From: Panorpa germanica
Lineage: Eukaryota; Arthropoda; Insecta; Mecoptera; Panorpidae
Reading direction: 5' to 3'
Assembly: GCA_963678705.1 (NCBI GenBank)
Contig: OY783207.1
Coordinates: forward strand, 7,874,001 to 7,938,000
DNA: 64,000 bases
How positions within the stretch are numbered: position 1 is the stretch's first letter; every line of letters begins with the position of its first letter. Under the pieces are notes generated by a model. It was not told the DNA's origin. It did no database searches and saw nothing but the letters and a program-made list of their open reading frames with translations. The position numbers were made by a program, and so were the translations under genes. Positions 1 through 12,120 of this stretch are shown one piece after another.

Positions 1-387
1 ACTTAAAATAAATCACTAATTTAGATTTCTTATAAATTCTAATCCAAACATATATATAAATCCGAACCAAATAAAAGTATTACCTATATTAAATGATAAA
101 TCCTTAAACAAACATAGACAAATTATAATTTTACTAATATTCCAGTTGCATAATATACATTGCGTTATCAACCTCTGAAATATGTTCGCGGCACCAAAAG
201 TTAGAGGACTGCTACGATTGATAACCACTGGTTATACATTGTCTACTGGTTATTTAATTAAATGTTTTGAGTTTTAGGTTATGTAACTAATTTAAGAGAT
301 AATAGCTCTATGACGTCACACACAAACCTTTTTAACAGAATACTCGATTTACTTATTTGCCAAAACGGAGATTAACTGCTTTGTCAT
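1..387. other. gene-free AT-rich DNA
   Basis: No credible coding region is visible. The reading frames here are short and lack recognisable domains. A stretch near 187-199 reads, on the minus strand, like a primer-binding-site leader of an LTR element. No LTR could be paired with it, so it is not called. Confidence 0.5.
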
Positions 388-420
388 ACACACACACACA
401 CACAGACACACATACACACA
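388..420. repeat. (CA)n microsatellite
   Basis: Alternating CA with a few interruptions (G at the CAGACA step, T at the CATACA step), seen directly in the sequence. Confidence 0.9.
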
Positions 421-1095
<675 letters not shown>

Positions 1096-1324
1096 GGAAT
1101 ACACACAATTAATAAACTAGTAGGGGGATATCCCTTTACATTCACGATATATTTTTAGAGAGTAATAAGTAATATTTATTATTTATTTTATTTTTAATGT
1201 TTTTGCCGTTTGGCACCACATTCTTTTGCCTTAACTCATTTATTTACATGTCATTATGCTTAATGCTTAATTCAATTTTAACCCTTATTAAACCTAAACA
1301 TTCTCACTCCTTCCAAACGAAAAA

Positions 1325-1600
1325 ATATATATATATATATAAATTTATCCTTATAAAAATAAAAACAAAACTGCTACTGCTACTGCTTCGTTCCTCCTGC
1401 TACTCTCCCTCCTGTTTCTACTCTGCCATTGCTTCTCTTTCCTCGTTTCTTTTCTCTATTTTCGCCATCCACCTCTTCCTTTCACTGCCTCCCTTTAATA
1501 ACTGCACAATATTCTTTTCGCTTATTACCTTTTTCTCACATGTTTTTGTTTTTTCTCAAATATTTTGTTTGGATTTTAATTTTTCCTTTTGGAAGGAGTG
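1325..1600 (-). mobile_element. LINE 3' fragment (non-LTR retrotransposon), degenerate, with (TA)n at its 3' side
   Basis: The plus strand is strikingly pyrimidine-rich. Read on the minus strand it gives a Lys/Arg/Glu-rich stretch containing an RWMAKIE-like motif. The same motif type (RWMTEVQ) occurs in the better preserved copy at 56.6-57.2 kb, just after that copy's Cys/His motif. The 3' side on the minus strand runs into an (AT)n tract at 1,325-1,341. The copy is frameshifted and 5'-truncated, so it has no coding capacity. The family looks like a non-LTR element of the R1/Jockey type, inferred from the shared C-terminal motif. Confidence 0.55.
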
Positions 1601-2495
1601 AGAATGGGTAGATAGTATGTAATTAATCACAATGATTTAAGGCGGAAGAATGTAGTGTCTAATGGTAAAAATATTACAATAAAATATTAATAATGAATAT
1701 ATTTTATGTCCTACCGAATTCCTCGAGTTTTATAGATAAAAAATTGTTTAAATAACTTAGAATACACTAAATTATTAATTTGTAAAATAGAATTTGTTGA
1801 AACATTTGTCATTTTTTTATTTAGTTTATTTAACGTTGACCTTTTGAAGCTTTACTATGTTGACAGTTTTTGTGATGTCGTTGAGGTATACATTGAACAA
1901 TACAGCCAACTGATAAGTTTATAAATATGTATGGACATAAACAATTTAAATTAATACAAACCCAAAAAATATAATACGCGTATTTAAAAATATTATTTTT
2001 ATCATATTTTTAAGTTTTGTAGAAGTCAATTTAGTAGCAAACAAAATTGTTTACAGTAATAATAATAAATAGATTTTAAAAGCAGCTTGAAAACGTAACT
2101 AGTCTTATTTTTCGGTAGACTTCCTTAGAAGAGGTCGTTGATTCTAGAAATGCCTCATTAAGAGTTACTCAGCATTGCAAACTAATATAATCCACTTTAA
2201 TAAAATAATAAACACATTTTCAACAAATGGAAGAATCCTTACAATAAAGATTTCTATTCATTTTATCGTAGAAGTATTTCCACTGTTGTACTTATATCCT
2301 GTAGAATACACTACAGTACTTAAAACAAACAGAATGTAAGCGTTTAAAGCTTCTTCATAATCGTATCAGAGTTATTCTTCAGTGACTGTTCGCTAGCTTC
2401 AGTTTAATGTTTTATTTTTTGTTATAATTGTACGATAATAATTACTGAAGTACTGTATGTAGTTATACGACTGGGGTACACGCTCAGCTAGAGAA
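1601..2495. other. gene-free AT-rich DNA
   Basis: No coding potential, RNA gene or repeat with definable edges was seen. Confidence 0.5.
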
Positions 2496-2509
2496 ACAAG
2501 TGCAAGTTT

Positions 2510-2625
2510 ACTGTCGTAGCGTTGTTCGTCTACGCTACGATAACGGCAGCGGCAGCGGCAGCGGCTACAGCGTAGAGCGTAACGATAACGCTACGTTACG
2601 TTACGTAACATTCCTCTACAACTCT
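2510..2625. repeat. GC-rich, CpG-dense low-complexity island
   Basis: A short island built from scrambled copies of GTAGCG/CGCTACG, CGATAACG, GGCAGC and CGTTACG sits in otherwise strongly AT-rich DNA. Three tandem GGCAGC units lie in the middle, and GTTACGTTACGTAAC forms a palindromic end. A 69-residue reading frame (2,500-2,709) crosses it with a Gly-Ser run, but this looks like a by-product of the repeat. No gene is claimed. Confidence 0.6.
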
Positions 2626-2709
2626 ACAATTGTTGGTAAGGTATTCTATATTCCAGTCACGTGGTACCTTTCGCCGAAAAACGGGTCTTTACTTGTGAAA
2701 ACGACCTAA

Positions 2710-4314
2710 AAAAGGCACGTAAATATTTATACTTGTTATTTATGAGCAATAAATTAATTTTTAATTTTTATTATCTTGATGAATTAATTTAAATAAATGT
2801 ACTAAAAGAAAATTAATTAAGTATTATGGAAATTAAAATGCGTGAAGTGTCCATTGTGTTTTAGCATTAGAATCTAAATTTACTTACAATATAATTTGAA
2901 AATATACTTAAAATACAAGTTATATGTACTTTCTTTTCAAGAAAAAGTGTTGTTCTCGTTTTGCACTTTTTCTTTCTTAACTTCAAGGTATTAAAGTTAT
3001 TTTTATATTCATTTGCCTTGTAAATGATATAGTGTTTTCTTGATAAAAATAAAACAGTCCTGTGTACCGGTAAATCTAAAATGAGAGCAACTTTTTTATG
3101 AAAAGACAATAAGATATAAATCTCTTATTATGATTTACTTTTGAATATAACTATTTTATTATAAAAGCCACAACAAAAAGTTATTAATAAATGTTGTAGA
3201 TAATTCCATTATCTACAAAAAAGCTATTTGAAATTTTTTGTATATGTTGTAGTTTTCAAGATAAATAAAAGAAACTGATAACACTTTTATTTAAAGATGA
3301 CGGCCGAACCGCATGCTCAGTTTCGTTGACGAACTCTAACAATAAATTGTAAATGCCCTAGTTGGTCCTCGTAACTCATAACAATCATATTTATCATAGG
3401 ATTTCCCGGGCTCTTATCAAAAAAGAATTAAAAATGATTATATGTATAAATGTTTGAGTTGAAATTTGATTACAAAATTTTAATGAAGTGGACAATGAGC
3501 AATTAAAATTATTGTGGAGAAATATTAAGCCGGGGCAGGGGGTGAGGGGTTGTTAGATAGTCCTCAACCTTAATAAATTATATTTTTTACGAATAAAGAA
3601 ACAAAAACAATACTGAATTAAAACAACAACAAAAAAGCGAACGAACAGTATGTTATATCGTAATACTGAAAACTATTTAGACTCGGCACCGGTTTGCTTT
3701 GCGTTGTTAGCTCAAACCTGGAAACCTCCATACGTTTTTGTTCACAATTTATAATTAATTTCACACAGATTTAATCATCCACGAATATTAATCATTTAAA
3801 CAAAGACATTACGTAGAAAATAAATTCTATTCAACAGAAACTTTTGCAGCAACCCAAAACAATACAGAAATAATATTATAGAATAAAATGGAAAATAAAA
3901 CAAATAGCCCTCTTATGGTATATTGTGGCAACAAATGGATAAAGCCTGACCGATGGAGATGAAATGAGGGAGAGGGATGCGAGATGGAAGGTGGTGGAAG
4001 GGTCGGTAAATGTCCAGACCACCGCTGGGATATGTACTAAGAGTGGAATGATTCTTGCACATGCAGTGACCCCCTTTTTACGATATACTTACTCAAATTG
4101 AACTGTCTCAGACAGGACATGAGAAAAGCAAGTGGAAAAGTGATATGAAGTTATGGAAATTTATATGTACATATCTCCATATTGGGATATCGGAATAATA
4201 TTTCAACAAATTACTATTAAGGAAAAGAAACATTGGTCCAACAACTGCTAGAATATTTGACTCTATGCACACTATAACCTTCTACAACAAAAGGCTATTC
4301 ATTCAAAAAATATA
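2710..4314. other. gene-free DNA
   Basis: Mostly AT-rich. G-rich tracts occur at 3,530-3,552. A less AT-rich stretch at 3,930-4,075 could be an old mobile-element fragment, but I recognise no motif in it. Confidence 0.45.
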
Positions 4315-4530
4315 TGTTATATTATAACCTTCAAACTGTGACAATCTGTCAAAATGCAGTAGGATTTACTTTTAAAAGAAGTTCAATGTCAGTTTGTCAA
4401 AAATAAAGAAATAAAAGGAATTTCTATTACTAATTGTTTTTAAAAACATCAATTTTAATTATTCCATATTCAATTTTGTCCAACTGTCCAAATTTCGCAC
4501 CAACTAAATTAACTAAACTCAAAGTAAAAC
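4315..4530 (+). repeat. dispersed repeat, copy 1 (partner at 8,036-8,285)
   Basis: A stretch starting near ATTATAACCTTC and including GTGACAATCTGTCAAAATGC matches 8,036-8,285 in the same orientation, with many point differences and small indels. No coding sequence and no clear terminal repeats are visible. It is probably a non-autonomous mobile element. Confidence 0.75.
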
Positions 4531-6799
4531 ATGAATGTGATAAGGAATGCCTATTATGTAAAATATTAAATAAAAACGACTTCACATTTTGATCTCAAAC
4601 GATGCCCACATTTTTTTAATTAAATAACGGTCTCCTATATTTACATTTAATTATTACATCAGTTACATTAAAATATACAATACGTAACATTTTGACTTAA
4701 ATATTTGAATAAAATACAAGAAACGTTCCATAAATAATATAAAATTAAACTATGCATAGAAACAACAAATACATTCAACAAAACCATAACGACGAATGCC
4801 TTTGAAAGCACCATCTGGCCCCTGTGACCACAAAAGCCGCTACCCGCGTCACAAAGTGACATTTAGGTTTGCATATACTCCAGGGGTAATACTATTTATA
4901 GAAATACATATAACAAATACAAATACATACTACATATAGTATTGCAAGTTTAACAGCAAAAACTTTTAAAATGTATGTGTGGTTATTAGTTCCACTACAG
5001 AAAATCCACTCTTTTATTTCTATTTATTTTTTAATAGTTTTTAAAAAGGATTAGATTTCACGAGATGCCAACATTTACATTTATTCATATAAAAACATAT
5101 TTCATTTCATTTTTTGTGCTACTTTTCTTTTCATGTCCCTTAAAATTTCACACTCGTATGCCAAGTGGGTGTCACATTTGATAATACCCTGACGCTGCTA
5201 TTGTTATAATAATATTTACTTTTTCTTTTTTAGTTGGAGACACTTCGTTTTACATACATGTAACATTTGAATTTGCAAGCCTGTGCAGTCAAAGTCGACG
5301 AAACTGTATCGATTCCACTCCGACTTGAGTTCGATAAGTGCGTTATCCTATAAGATATGAGCAGCTGTATATGTCCCATAAATTACATTAATTTTTACTG
5401 CATATTTATGTAACATTTCAATAAAATATTTTACTAAATACTTTTCTCTTTATTTCGAATTATTTTAACTTACAAAACGAAATCAATCAAAAGGAAGTAT
5501 AAATTATGGTGGTCATTAAAAATTGAAAATTATACGCGCCACTGCGCCAGCGCTGAAGAACAAATAAAATAATCCCATCGTTGTTACGGACACAGACGAC
5601 CGACGACCGACATCCGACGACCGTCGACGGCAGAACCCAATCTTAATTTCGATTTAAGACAGGATGTCGTTTTTATAACAACAAAAAAACAACCACATTG
5701 TAATGTTAGTAATCTGACTTAAGTCACGGTCTTAGCCGAATGAGTCGCGTAATTGGATTTACACATTGAGAAAGCTAAGTGATGTGCCATATTGTCACAG
5801 GGAATATTAAAACAAATACGATATTCAAATGCTAACGTTTCTTATATTAGTGAAACGATGAGATGATGATAAAACGTCAGATGAATTCCAAAACAATTAA
5901 TTTAAATTAAATATACGACTACGAACTATAAAATTAGAAGGTATTGTAAGAAATAAATATAAACTAGATATGTTTACCTTCAGTTTTACTAATTTTAACG
6001 CAAAATTTAGTATGTAGTGTTAGAGATGTTGCATGCGAATCAGGCGCTCTTTTAATGAAATATAGGCGTAAATACATTATTGGTCGTGTTTTTAATTATT
6101 TAATTTATTAATTAATTACCTATAGTGCAAATGTTATAATTTAACTAATTATTCTAAAAGTTAGAAGTCGATTGACCGTTTCGGACTCGCATTGAATTGA
6201 CTCTTAATAAGAGTGAATGAGAAGCAAATACATTTTACGTGTAGTTACACCTGTTTCTATTATCTTTATATATAAAAGTACGAATTCACTTCTTTCGTTT
6301 CTTTCCACTTAATTGTCAGCTTTGTTTGTGCGTGTCTTTTATTTATTTTATCATTTATTTCATATCAGACTAAACCATAACGAAGTGGCTTAGGTTTTAA
6401 TGAAAAAACAAAATGGTAAATTTACTAATAAAAATAGTAAAAGAGTGAAATGATTTGGCATTTTGTAACTTGTGTAAAAGAAAGGAAATAATTGACCATC
6501 TTGTTATTTGAATAGGAGAATGTAAAGTTGAATATTTTATTAATAACCTTAATTTTTTTTTTTTGAGTGCATCAACTATTAGTAGTTACTAGCACTTTTA
6601 AATCAACATTTCATTTTAATGTACATTTTTCTTATAACACATAACTTATACAATATACAATAATTCCTTTTTCCAACACAAAACTTTTTGTTTTCTTAGA
6701 TATAAATCGCAGACTAGTCTATTACACAGTCGCAATCATAAATCCTACACTCTATTTACCTTATGTAGCTAATGGAGTAGAAATACATAACCAAGACTC
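4531..6799. other. gene-free DNA with one short minisatellite
   Basis: Nothing recognisable apart from a short tandem tract of CGACGAC/CGAC units at about 5,594-5,630, which is CpG-rich. Reading frames are short and without domains. Confidence 0.5.
5594..5630. repeat. short CGACGACC-type minisatellite
   Basis: Four to five imperfect units of GACGACC/GACGACATC are seen directly. The tract is a small GC-rich patch in AT-rich DNA. Confidence 0.7.
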
Positions 6800-6801
6800 T
6801 A

Positions 6802-7054
6802 CCCAGTAAACAATTTGGTGAAGTGCCCTATTTAGTGACGTTTCTATCACTATTTCACTTCAATTATAGTTCGCATCAACTTTATCTTCATTTGTATTCC
6901 GGCAGGTGGAGTAATTTCGTCATTTGTAGCCGATAAATTAGACATTTTATATGAAAAAATGTGAGAAACTGAACTATAAATGAACTCTTTCATGACAAAA
7001 AATCAAGACGCATCTTCAATATGATGTCAATGTGACTCCAAAATGTTTACTGGG
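6802..7054 (+). mobile_element. 253-bp MITE with CCCAGTAAACA termini and TA target site
   Basis: Begins CCCAGTAAACA and ends with its reverse complement TGTTTACTGGG. TA dinucleotides sit directly outside both ends (6,800-6,801 and 7,055-7,056), as expected for insertion of a Tc1/mariner-type element. A full-length second copy of 254 bp lies in inverted orientation at 56,175-56,428. There is no open reading frame of useful length, so it is non-autonomous. The superfamily assignment rests only on the TA duplication. Confidence 0.9.
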
Positions 7055-7056
7055 TA

Positions 7057-7664
7057 TTCACAATATTTGTGTGTTTGTGTTGAATTGTTGTCTTCAACGT
7101 TTTTAGATTATTACTCAAAAAACATAACACAAATGAATCTACGGAAACGGATTTCATAACAATAATTGACAAACAACAATAAACAAAAATAATAAACCCA
7201 CTAAAAGCATTCTAACAGCAATATTTTAATAAATAATAATCTCAATGCAGCTATTAAACACTTAATGCATAATAAATTTAAATTTGAAACTGAAGCCAGG
7301 AAGGCTTCACATTCCAGATGCAGTACGTTGGCTACCTACAGCACCTGTCCAGTGAATTTAAATTAACCAATAATAAATAAATATTCTCATAATTCAAAAT
7401 CTTTTATTGTTGTTGTGGATTTAGTTTTTTATTCGTGTAACAACGACAAGAAATTATATTTTATGTAATTATTATTCTTTGAGCGACACGTTCCGCTGGA
7501 GTGGACAAAGACAATGGGAGGAGGTCTTGTGTGCTTGAACAGTAGCGGATTTAATAATAGATGACTCGGGTATCGTATTTCAAGGGCCCTAATACTACGT
7601 TAAATATGTATATTACTTAGCACCGTTTTTCAATTCTTAGTTAACTGAAATATGTTATAAGCAT
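7057..7664. other. gene-free DNA
   Basis: No feature recognised. Confidence 0.5.
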
Positions 7665-7812
7665 TTGAGACGACGAGAGCATTGAGTGGGCGAGAGCATT
7701 GATGCTTGACGCTGACTGCTGAGTCTTCGGGTTCGATGCCCGAACCGGAATTATATTTTCTGGGTTTAGTTGTTATCAAGTTAAATTTATTATTTATATA
7801 TAAATAAACTTA
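7665..7812 (+). mobile_element. tRNA-derived SINE
   Basis: Contains a near-perfect RNA polymerase III B box, GGTTCGATGCC, at 7,730-7,740. An A-box-like stretch (GTGGGCGAGAGC) lies about 45 bp upstream. A tRNA-unrelated body (ATTATATTTTCTGGG and on) and an AT-rich tail follow. No cloverleaf closes, so it is not a functional tRNA gene. A diverged copy of the 3' body appears near 52,975-53,035. The GAGAGCATTGA segment is duplicated in the head. Confidence 0.65.
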
Positions 7813-8035
7813 TTTATACACAGGTGTATGGTCCATATATGAACATATCGACACATATCGTATGAAGATTAAATAAATACTATTTAAAAATTATATGAAT
7901 TTGTCAATTCAAGTAATAGTCATTATTATAATCAGGTTTTCTTAAATTTAATTTCGTGTTTAATTAATGTCGTAGTCTCCGACACAATTCACTAGTCACT
8001 ATGTTTCTAAATTAAAAATACTAAATTAAAAAATA

Positions 8036-8285
8036 CTGTATTGTATTATAACCTACAAAATGTGACAATCTGTCAAAATGCAGTAGGATTTATTTAAAAA
8101 AAAAATTCAATGTTAGTTTCTTAAAAATAAAGAAGTAAAGAGAATTTCTATTACTAATTGTTATTAAAAACAACAATTTTAGTTATTCCACATTCAATTT
8201 TTCCAACTTTTGTCGAACTGTCAAAATATATATTACTAACGACGCAAGCACATCAACTAAATTAATTAAATTAAAATTAAAAATT
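8036..8285 (+). repeat. dispersed repeat, copy 2 (partner at 4,315-4,530)
   Basis: Same family and orientation as 4,315-4,530, sharing GTGACAATCTGTCAAAATGC and the following TTCTATTACTAATTGTT. This copy has an extra segment near 8,228-8,245 containing AACGACGCAAGC. Confidence 0.75.
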
Positions 8286-8287
8286 TG

Positions 8288-8490
8288 AATTTCGTGTCTT
8301 GATAAAAGCATTGTTTATGTGAAAAAATTTAATGTGTGTCTGAATAATATTTTTCCCATTAAAAATCAATACTTTATCAACACACGAAAATCATATTTTT
8401 CTATTGTTTTGAAATTAGAAAAGTAACGTCACTAAAACCACTGTAATTCCTACACTAGTGATCAGAATGTCATGAAATTTTGATGTAGAT
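8288..8490. repeat. hairpin-forming dispersed repeat (inverted partner near 31,735-31,890)
   Basis: 8,288-8,313 and 8,367-8,391 are imperfect inverted arms sharing TTTCGTGT and TTGATAAA. From 8,352 to about 8,480 the sequence aligns, reverse-complemented, with 31,735-31,890, including TTTATCAACACACGAAA, TTGTTTTGAAA and ATGAAATTTTGAT. It looks like a family of short non-autonomous elements. Confidence 0.7.
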
Positions 8491-11251
8491 CGCTGCAAGG
8501 ACTTATTGAATGATGCGTTACATTACAACTGCAAACATCATCTGTATCTCTTTCACTCTACTACAAAGTTTAGGAACAGCTGTTAATCACTAAATTCAAT
8601 AGTTTTTTCTGGTATTGGAGTGCATGGAAAGAGAGGTGCTACTGATTTTACTTGTGTCATGTGCACCGACAACCAAACCAAAGCAAGCTAAATAAAATTT
8701 GATTATTATGCATACATACACGTTTACAGTTATGCTTATATATTTATAAATTGTAGCACATATAAAATCAAACTCATAGTAGATTTAATCCGCCTCTGTG
8801 CAGAAGAAAGAGGAGCCTCAGAAACTATGGCCACGTCGCGACCATTTATGACAGGAAGTCTGACAAGAACGCAATATTAGACGTAAGGATCAGCTCCGTC
8901 TCACACGTAATTAAAAAATACTAAAGTTAAAAAACACAAATAAAAAGAAAGATTATAAAAAGTATAAAAGTTATGGCCAATGCTTTTTCATTCATATTAA
9001 ATAATTATTATCTTTTTTAAATCATAATTTGAATTAAATTTTATAATTCAATTTCTTTATGAGTTAAATTGATAAACTCCAAGAATAATTGTTTTTGGTA
9101 TTTTTAAAAAGTAATAGAAAACAAAGAAGAATATGTTATTCTGCTTTATGTATTGCACAAAAACTAATTGGAGGTATAAAAATTACAATGAGAAACTGAA
9201 TGTAATTTATCATCAATTGTACCCTACTGCGATAAATCAAAATAATTCAAAACGAATTAAAAAAGCTTTCAAAATTTAGAAAATAACTGTCATACAAAAA
9301 CAGACAAAAGTCTTAATCCCAAATGGCATCATATGATTTGTAAGGAAGGGGTGATCTAAAACGAAGAAGAAGGGAGGGGTAGGGGATTATGTTTCTTGAA
9401 GCGTCAACCATTATAATCAACTATAATGATACAGCAAAAATCATCAAACTGTGACCATCATCATTGCGAGACTCCGGGCAGGAAACGACAAAACGGGGAA
9501 CGAAAAATGCATTATGGGATTCATTCTTATGTCACAACAGAAACGTCGAAGTTATAGACAATTTGCAGAAATGATTATTGTATAGTCATAGTTTATATGT
9601 ATACGTGGAAGTACAAGCCGGGGGCGAAGGGTATACTCCCAGAAGCAGCGTACATTTTATTCCTTTCTTGATTTATTACTTTAAGATTAAATGTAGAAGA
9701 TTATAGAAACCATTTTTAGAAAAACTTTGTGAAACATATCCAGGGCTGGAATAAAATATTAGGGTTCTTATGGTATATTCACACTAGAACAACATCAATA
9801 TACATGTTTCATTTTCACTCATTTTATTATTGTGAGTGTGAGTGAAACATAAAATATTATTCGCTTTCCCTCGCTAGTCTTTATCGGATCCAAAAAATTA
9901 CATGGAATTTGTAGAAAAGACAAAGAAGTGAAGGTCGTTCCATCGTGCCAAAAACTTAGAGTTGTGGCTTTACTCCATTCCATTTGGGTCATTGACCGAC
10001 GGTGCATCATTAATCCATTCTTAAATGTCAAAATCATATCTCAATAGTTTTGAAATTCGCGCGCGATGCAACAAAAATACATGTGTTCTTTTAAACTTTA
10101 AAATTTAAAATGAGGTTCCGAGCGATGGCGTGATGAAACGGAACGATTGGAAACTACTCACTATATTTGGAGTGACAGCAGACTTCTATTTACTAATATA
10201 TATTTTACGAGAGAACTACGAGTGAAATATTTGTAATTAATTTTCGATTCGCTTTTCAAGTCACTGCACATGTTTATGAAAGGTACGAGAAAGGTTTTTG
10301 TACTTTACTTTAAATAGATGCAGAATTTCTATACCTTTGTGACTGCCATTTAGTTGGCAACTCTTTCATTTATTGAATCTCTTTATAAAATATTATGGCA
10401 GTTTGATTAAATATTTCAATTTTAAACTATACATCAAACATCTTTCATGCAAATTTTGCATAATTAAATCTGTTTTTATATGAAGTGTATTGCATAAAAT
10501 GTTACTGAGGTGTGTTAAATTTTGAATATTAAAAACTTTGATATTTTTCTTTCAACTTCTCGCTCTATAATATTTACTAAATTATTTTTCAATATCTGTA
10601 ATTTTGCTTTGTATCATTATGAAATGATAATGTTTTAGTAATTTGGTTACTGGAACATGACCTCATTGACCTTGTCTTTTATCCTGTAACACATATCGTA
10701 TTAAAGTTCAAAAGAATCCGAAAGCTTGGTCGTCCTTTAATTATTCTTTACATACAAGTATAATGATTTTGAACTTTGTGTATTTTTTGTACCTTTTCAC
10801 TGTGTGGCTTAAATATCGCAACGTCATAAGTAAATGGCTACAAAAACAACATCTTTGTTGCAGAGGATTCTAATAGCTCAAACTACCTACAAGTCAGTGG
10901 CGTGCGATGTCACTGCTGTATGTCATTGAATAAATATGTACATGTACAGTCTCTGTTCAAAAAATAAGGTGAGGTGTAAGGTTCGCGGGCTACGTACATT
11001 CGATTATCGATTTTTTATTTTGTTATGTTGGTACACTCGTCTCGAACATATGTTCACAGTTTTAGCTATATAGCACATTTAGTTTGTTTGTGAGAGGCAT
11101 AAAAGTTAGAAGTGTTTTGCGTGTTCGGCGATTTTCTGCTGTCGAAAACATGGATCAAAGAGTTTGCATATTAGTATAAGACCTCGTATATTAGTAAGAA
11201 AAACTACAGCCCAATATCTATCAAATATATTGATAACTATTTTAATCTTAT
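8491..11251. other. gene-free DNA
   Basis: No gene recognised. A minus-strand reading frame at 9,819-10,037 has a more balanced composition than its surroundings but shows no motif I know. It may be an old mobile-element fragment. Confidence 0.45.
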
Positions 11252-11684
11252 GCATCGTACACACTGGTGCGCTTAAACGTGCGACATGTTGGAAAAAGTT
11301 GCACAACACGTCCACACTGCTGTGACATGTAACTTAATGCAGTTTTGTATGTTTAGAACGCATATTTTTTCATTTAATTCAATGCGTTTGCAGTTTTCTA
11401 TGTAGGTAATCACTTTGCGAGCACTTACCGCAAAACAGAGATCATATTTTATTGTTAATGTGTATGTGGTGTTTGTTTTAATTGTTTTTGATAGTGAATT
11501 TGGAATCTTGTTATGTCGGAAAGATCAGGTTCATATAACGAAGATGTTCTGTGGGCACAAAGTCGCAGTAATCTGAATAATAAAACTACAATACATTTAG
11601 TACATTCATATTTAATTTATGAATGAAAATATATAAATGTTGGATGTCACATGTTTAAGTCGAACTAATGTGTACGAGGCGTTA
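11252..11684 (+). mobile_element. short element with imperfect terminal inverted repeats (partner at 28,988-29,447)
   Basis: Left end CGTACACACTGGTGCG..CTTAAACGTGCGACATG matches the reverse complement of the right end (CGTACACATTAGTTCG..CTTAAACATGTGACATC), giving about 38 bp of imperfect inverted termini. The body carries the phrase GTCCACACTGCTGTGACATG. A related copy in opposite orientation lies on the other side of the satellite array. No coding region is present and I could not fix the target-site duplication. Confidence 0.7.
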
Positions 11685-11819
11685 GGACTGGTTTCATTTT
11701 TTAAAGATGGAATATTACGGATTTTTATGTTTATCGCAATAAGCATTATTGCATAAGTTTCTGCTGCACTAATAGAATGATAGTGATATATTTCTCATTA
11801 ATTAATTCCAGACCCCTAT

Positions 11820-12120
11820 TTGATCTGCAGTTTGCTGGTCGGTAACCGCCCTTGTGTTCGAAGCACATACTGGCATAACACACAGGGGTCACAAAAATCC
11901 ATTAGTGATTCTGGGATAGCATGAACGCGTGAGGTACCTCCGTCCATTAGGGGTTTTTGTATGGAATGAGGTTACAGTGGTACAGGAGGACCCGGGGAGT
12001 AGGGACGGTAGTTCGTCCACTTGCTGTAGACCCCAAATGGTTGGAATGGTCGGAATGGATCACCTACCGCACCTTCTCTGATGTTAGGTCCGGAGGTTAG
12101 TCATTTGGAAGCAATTAACA
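11820..12120 (-). pseudogene. coding-like remnant, probably mobile-element derived, unrecognised
   Basis: On the minus strand one frame reads as ordinary protein composition for about 100 residues, with phrases such as DPFRPFQPFGVYSKW, KPLMDGGTSRVHAIP and MDFCDPCVLCQYVLRTQG. Two in-frame stops interrupt it. The segment is clearly richer in GC than its flanks. I do not recognise the family. A SINE or a retroelement reading frame are both possible. Confidence 0.35.

Noticed and set aside
180-205. Minus-strand TGGTGCCGCGAAC resembling a retroelement primer-binding site
   Set aside because: No LTR ending, no second LTR and no gag or pol sequence could be found beside it.
2500-2709. 69-residue frame with a Gly-Ser run
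   Set aside because: It is created by a GGCAGC tandem tract in a low-complexity island, and nothing conserved or domain-like is visible.
7665-7745. Functional tRNA gene
   Set aside because: The B box is present but no acceptor, D or anticodon stem closes, so a SINE head fits better.
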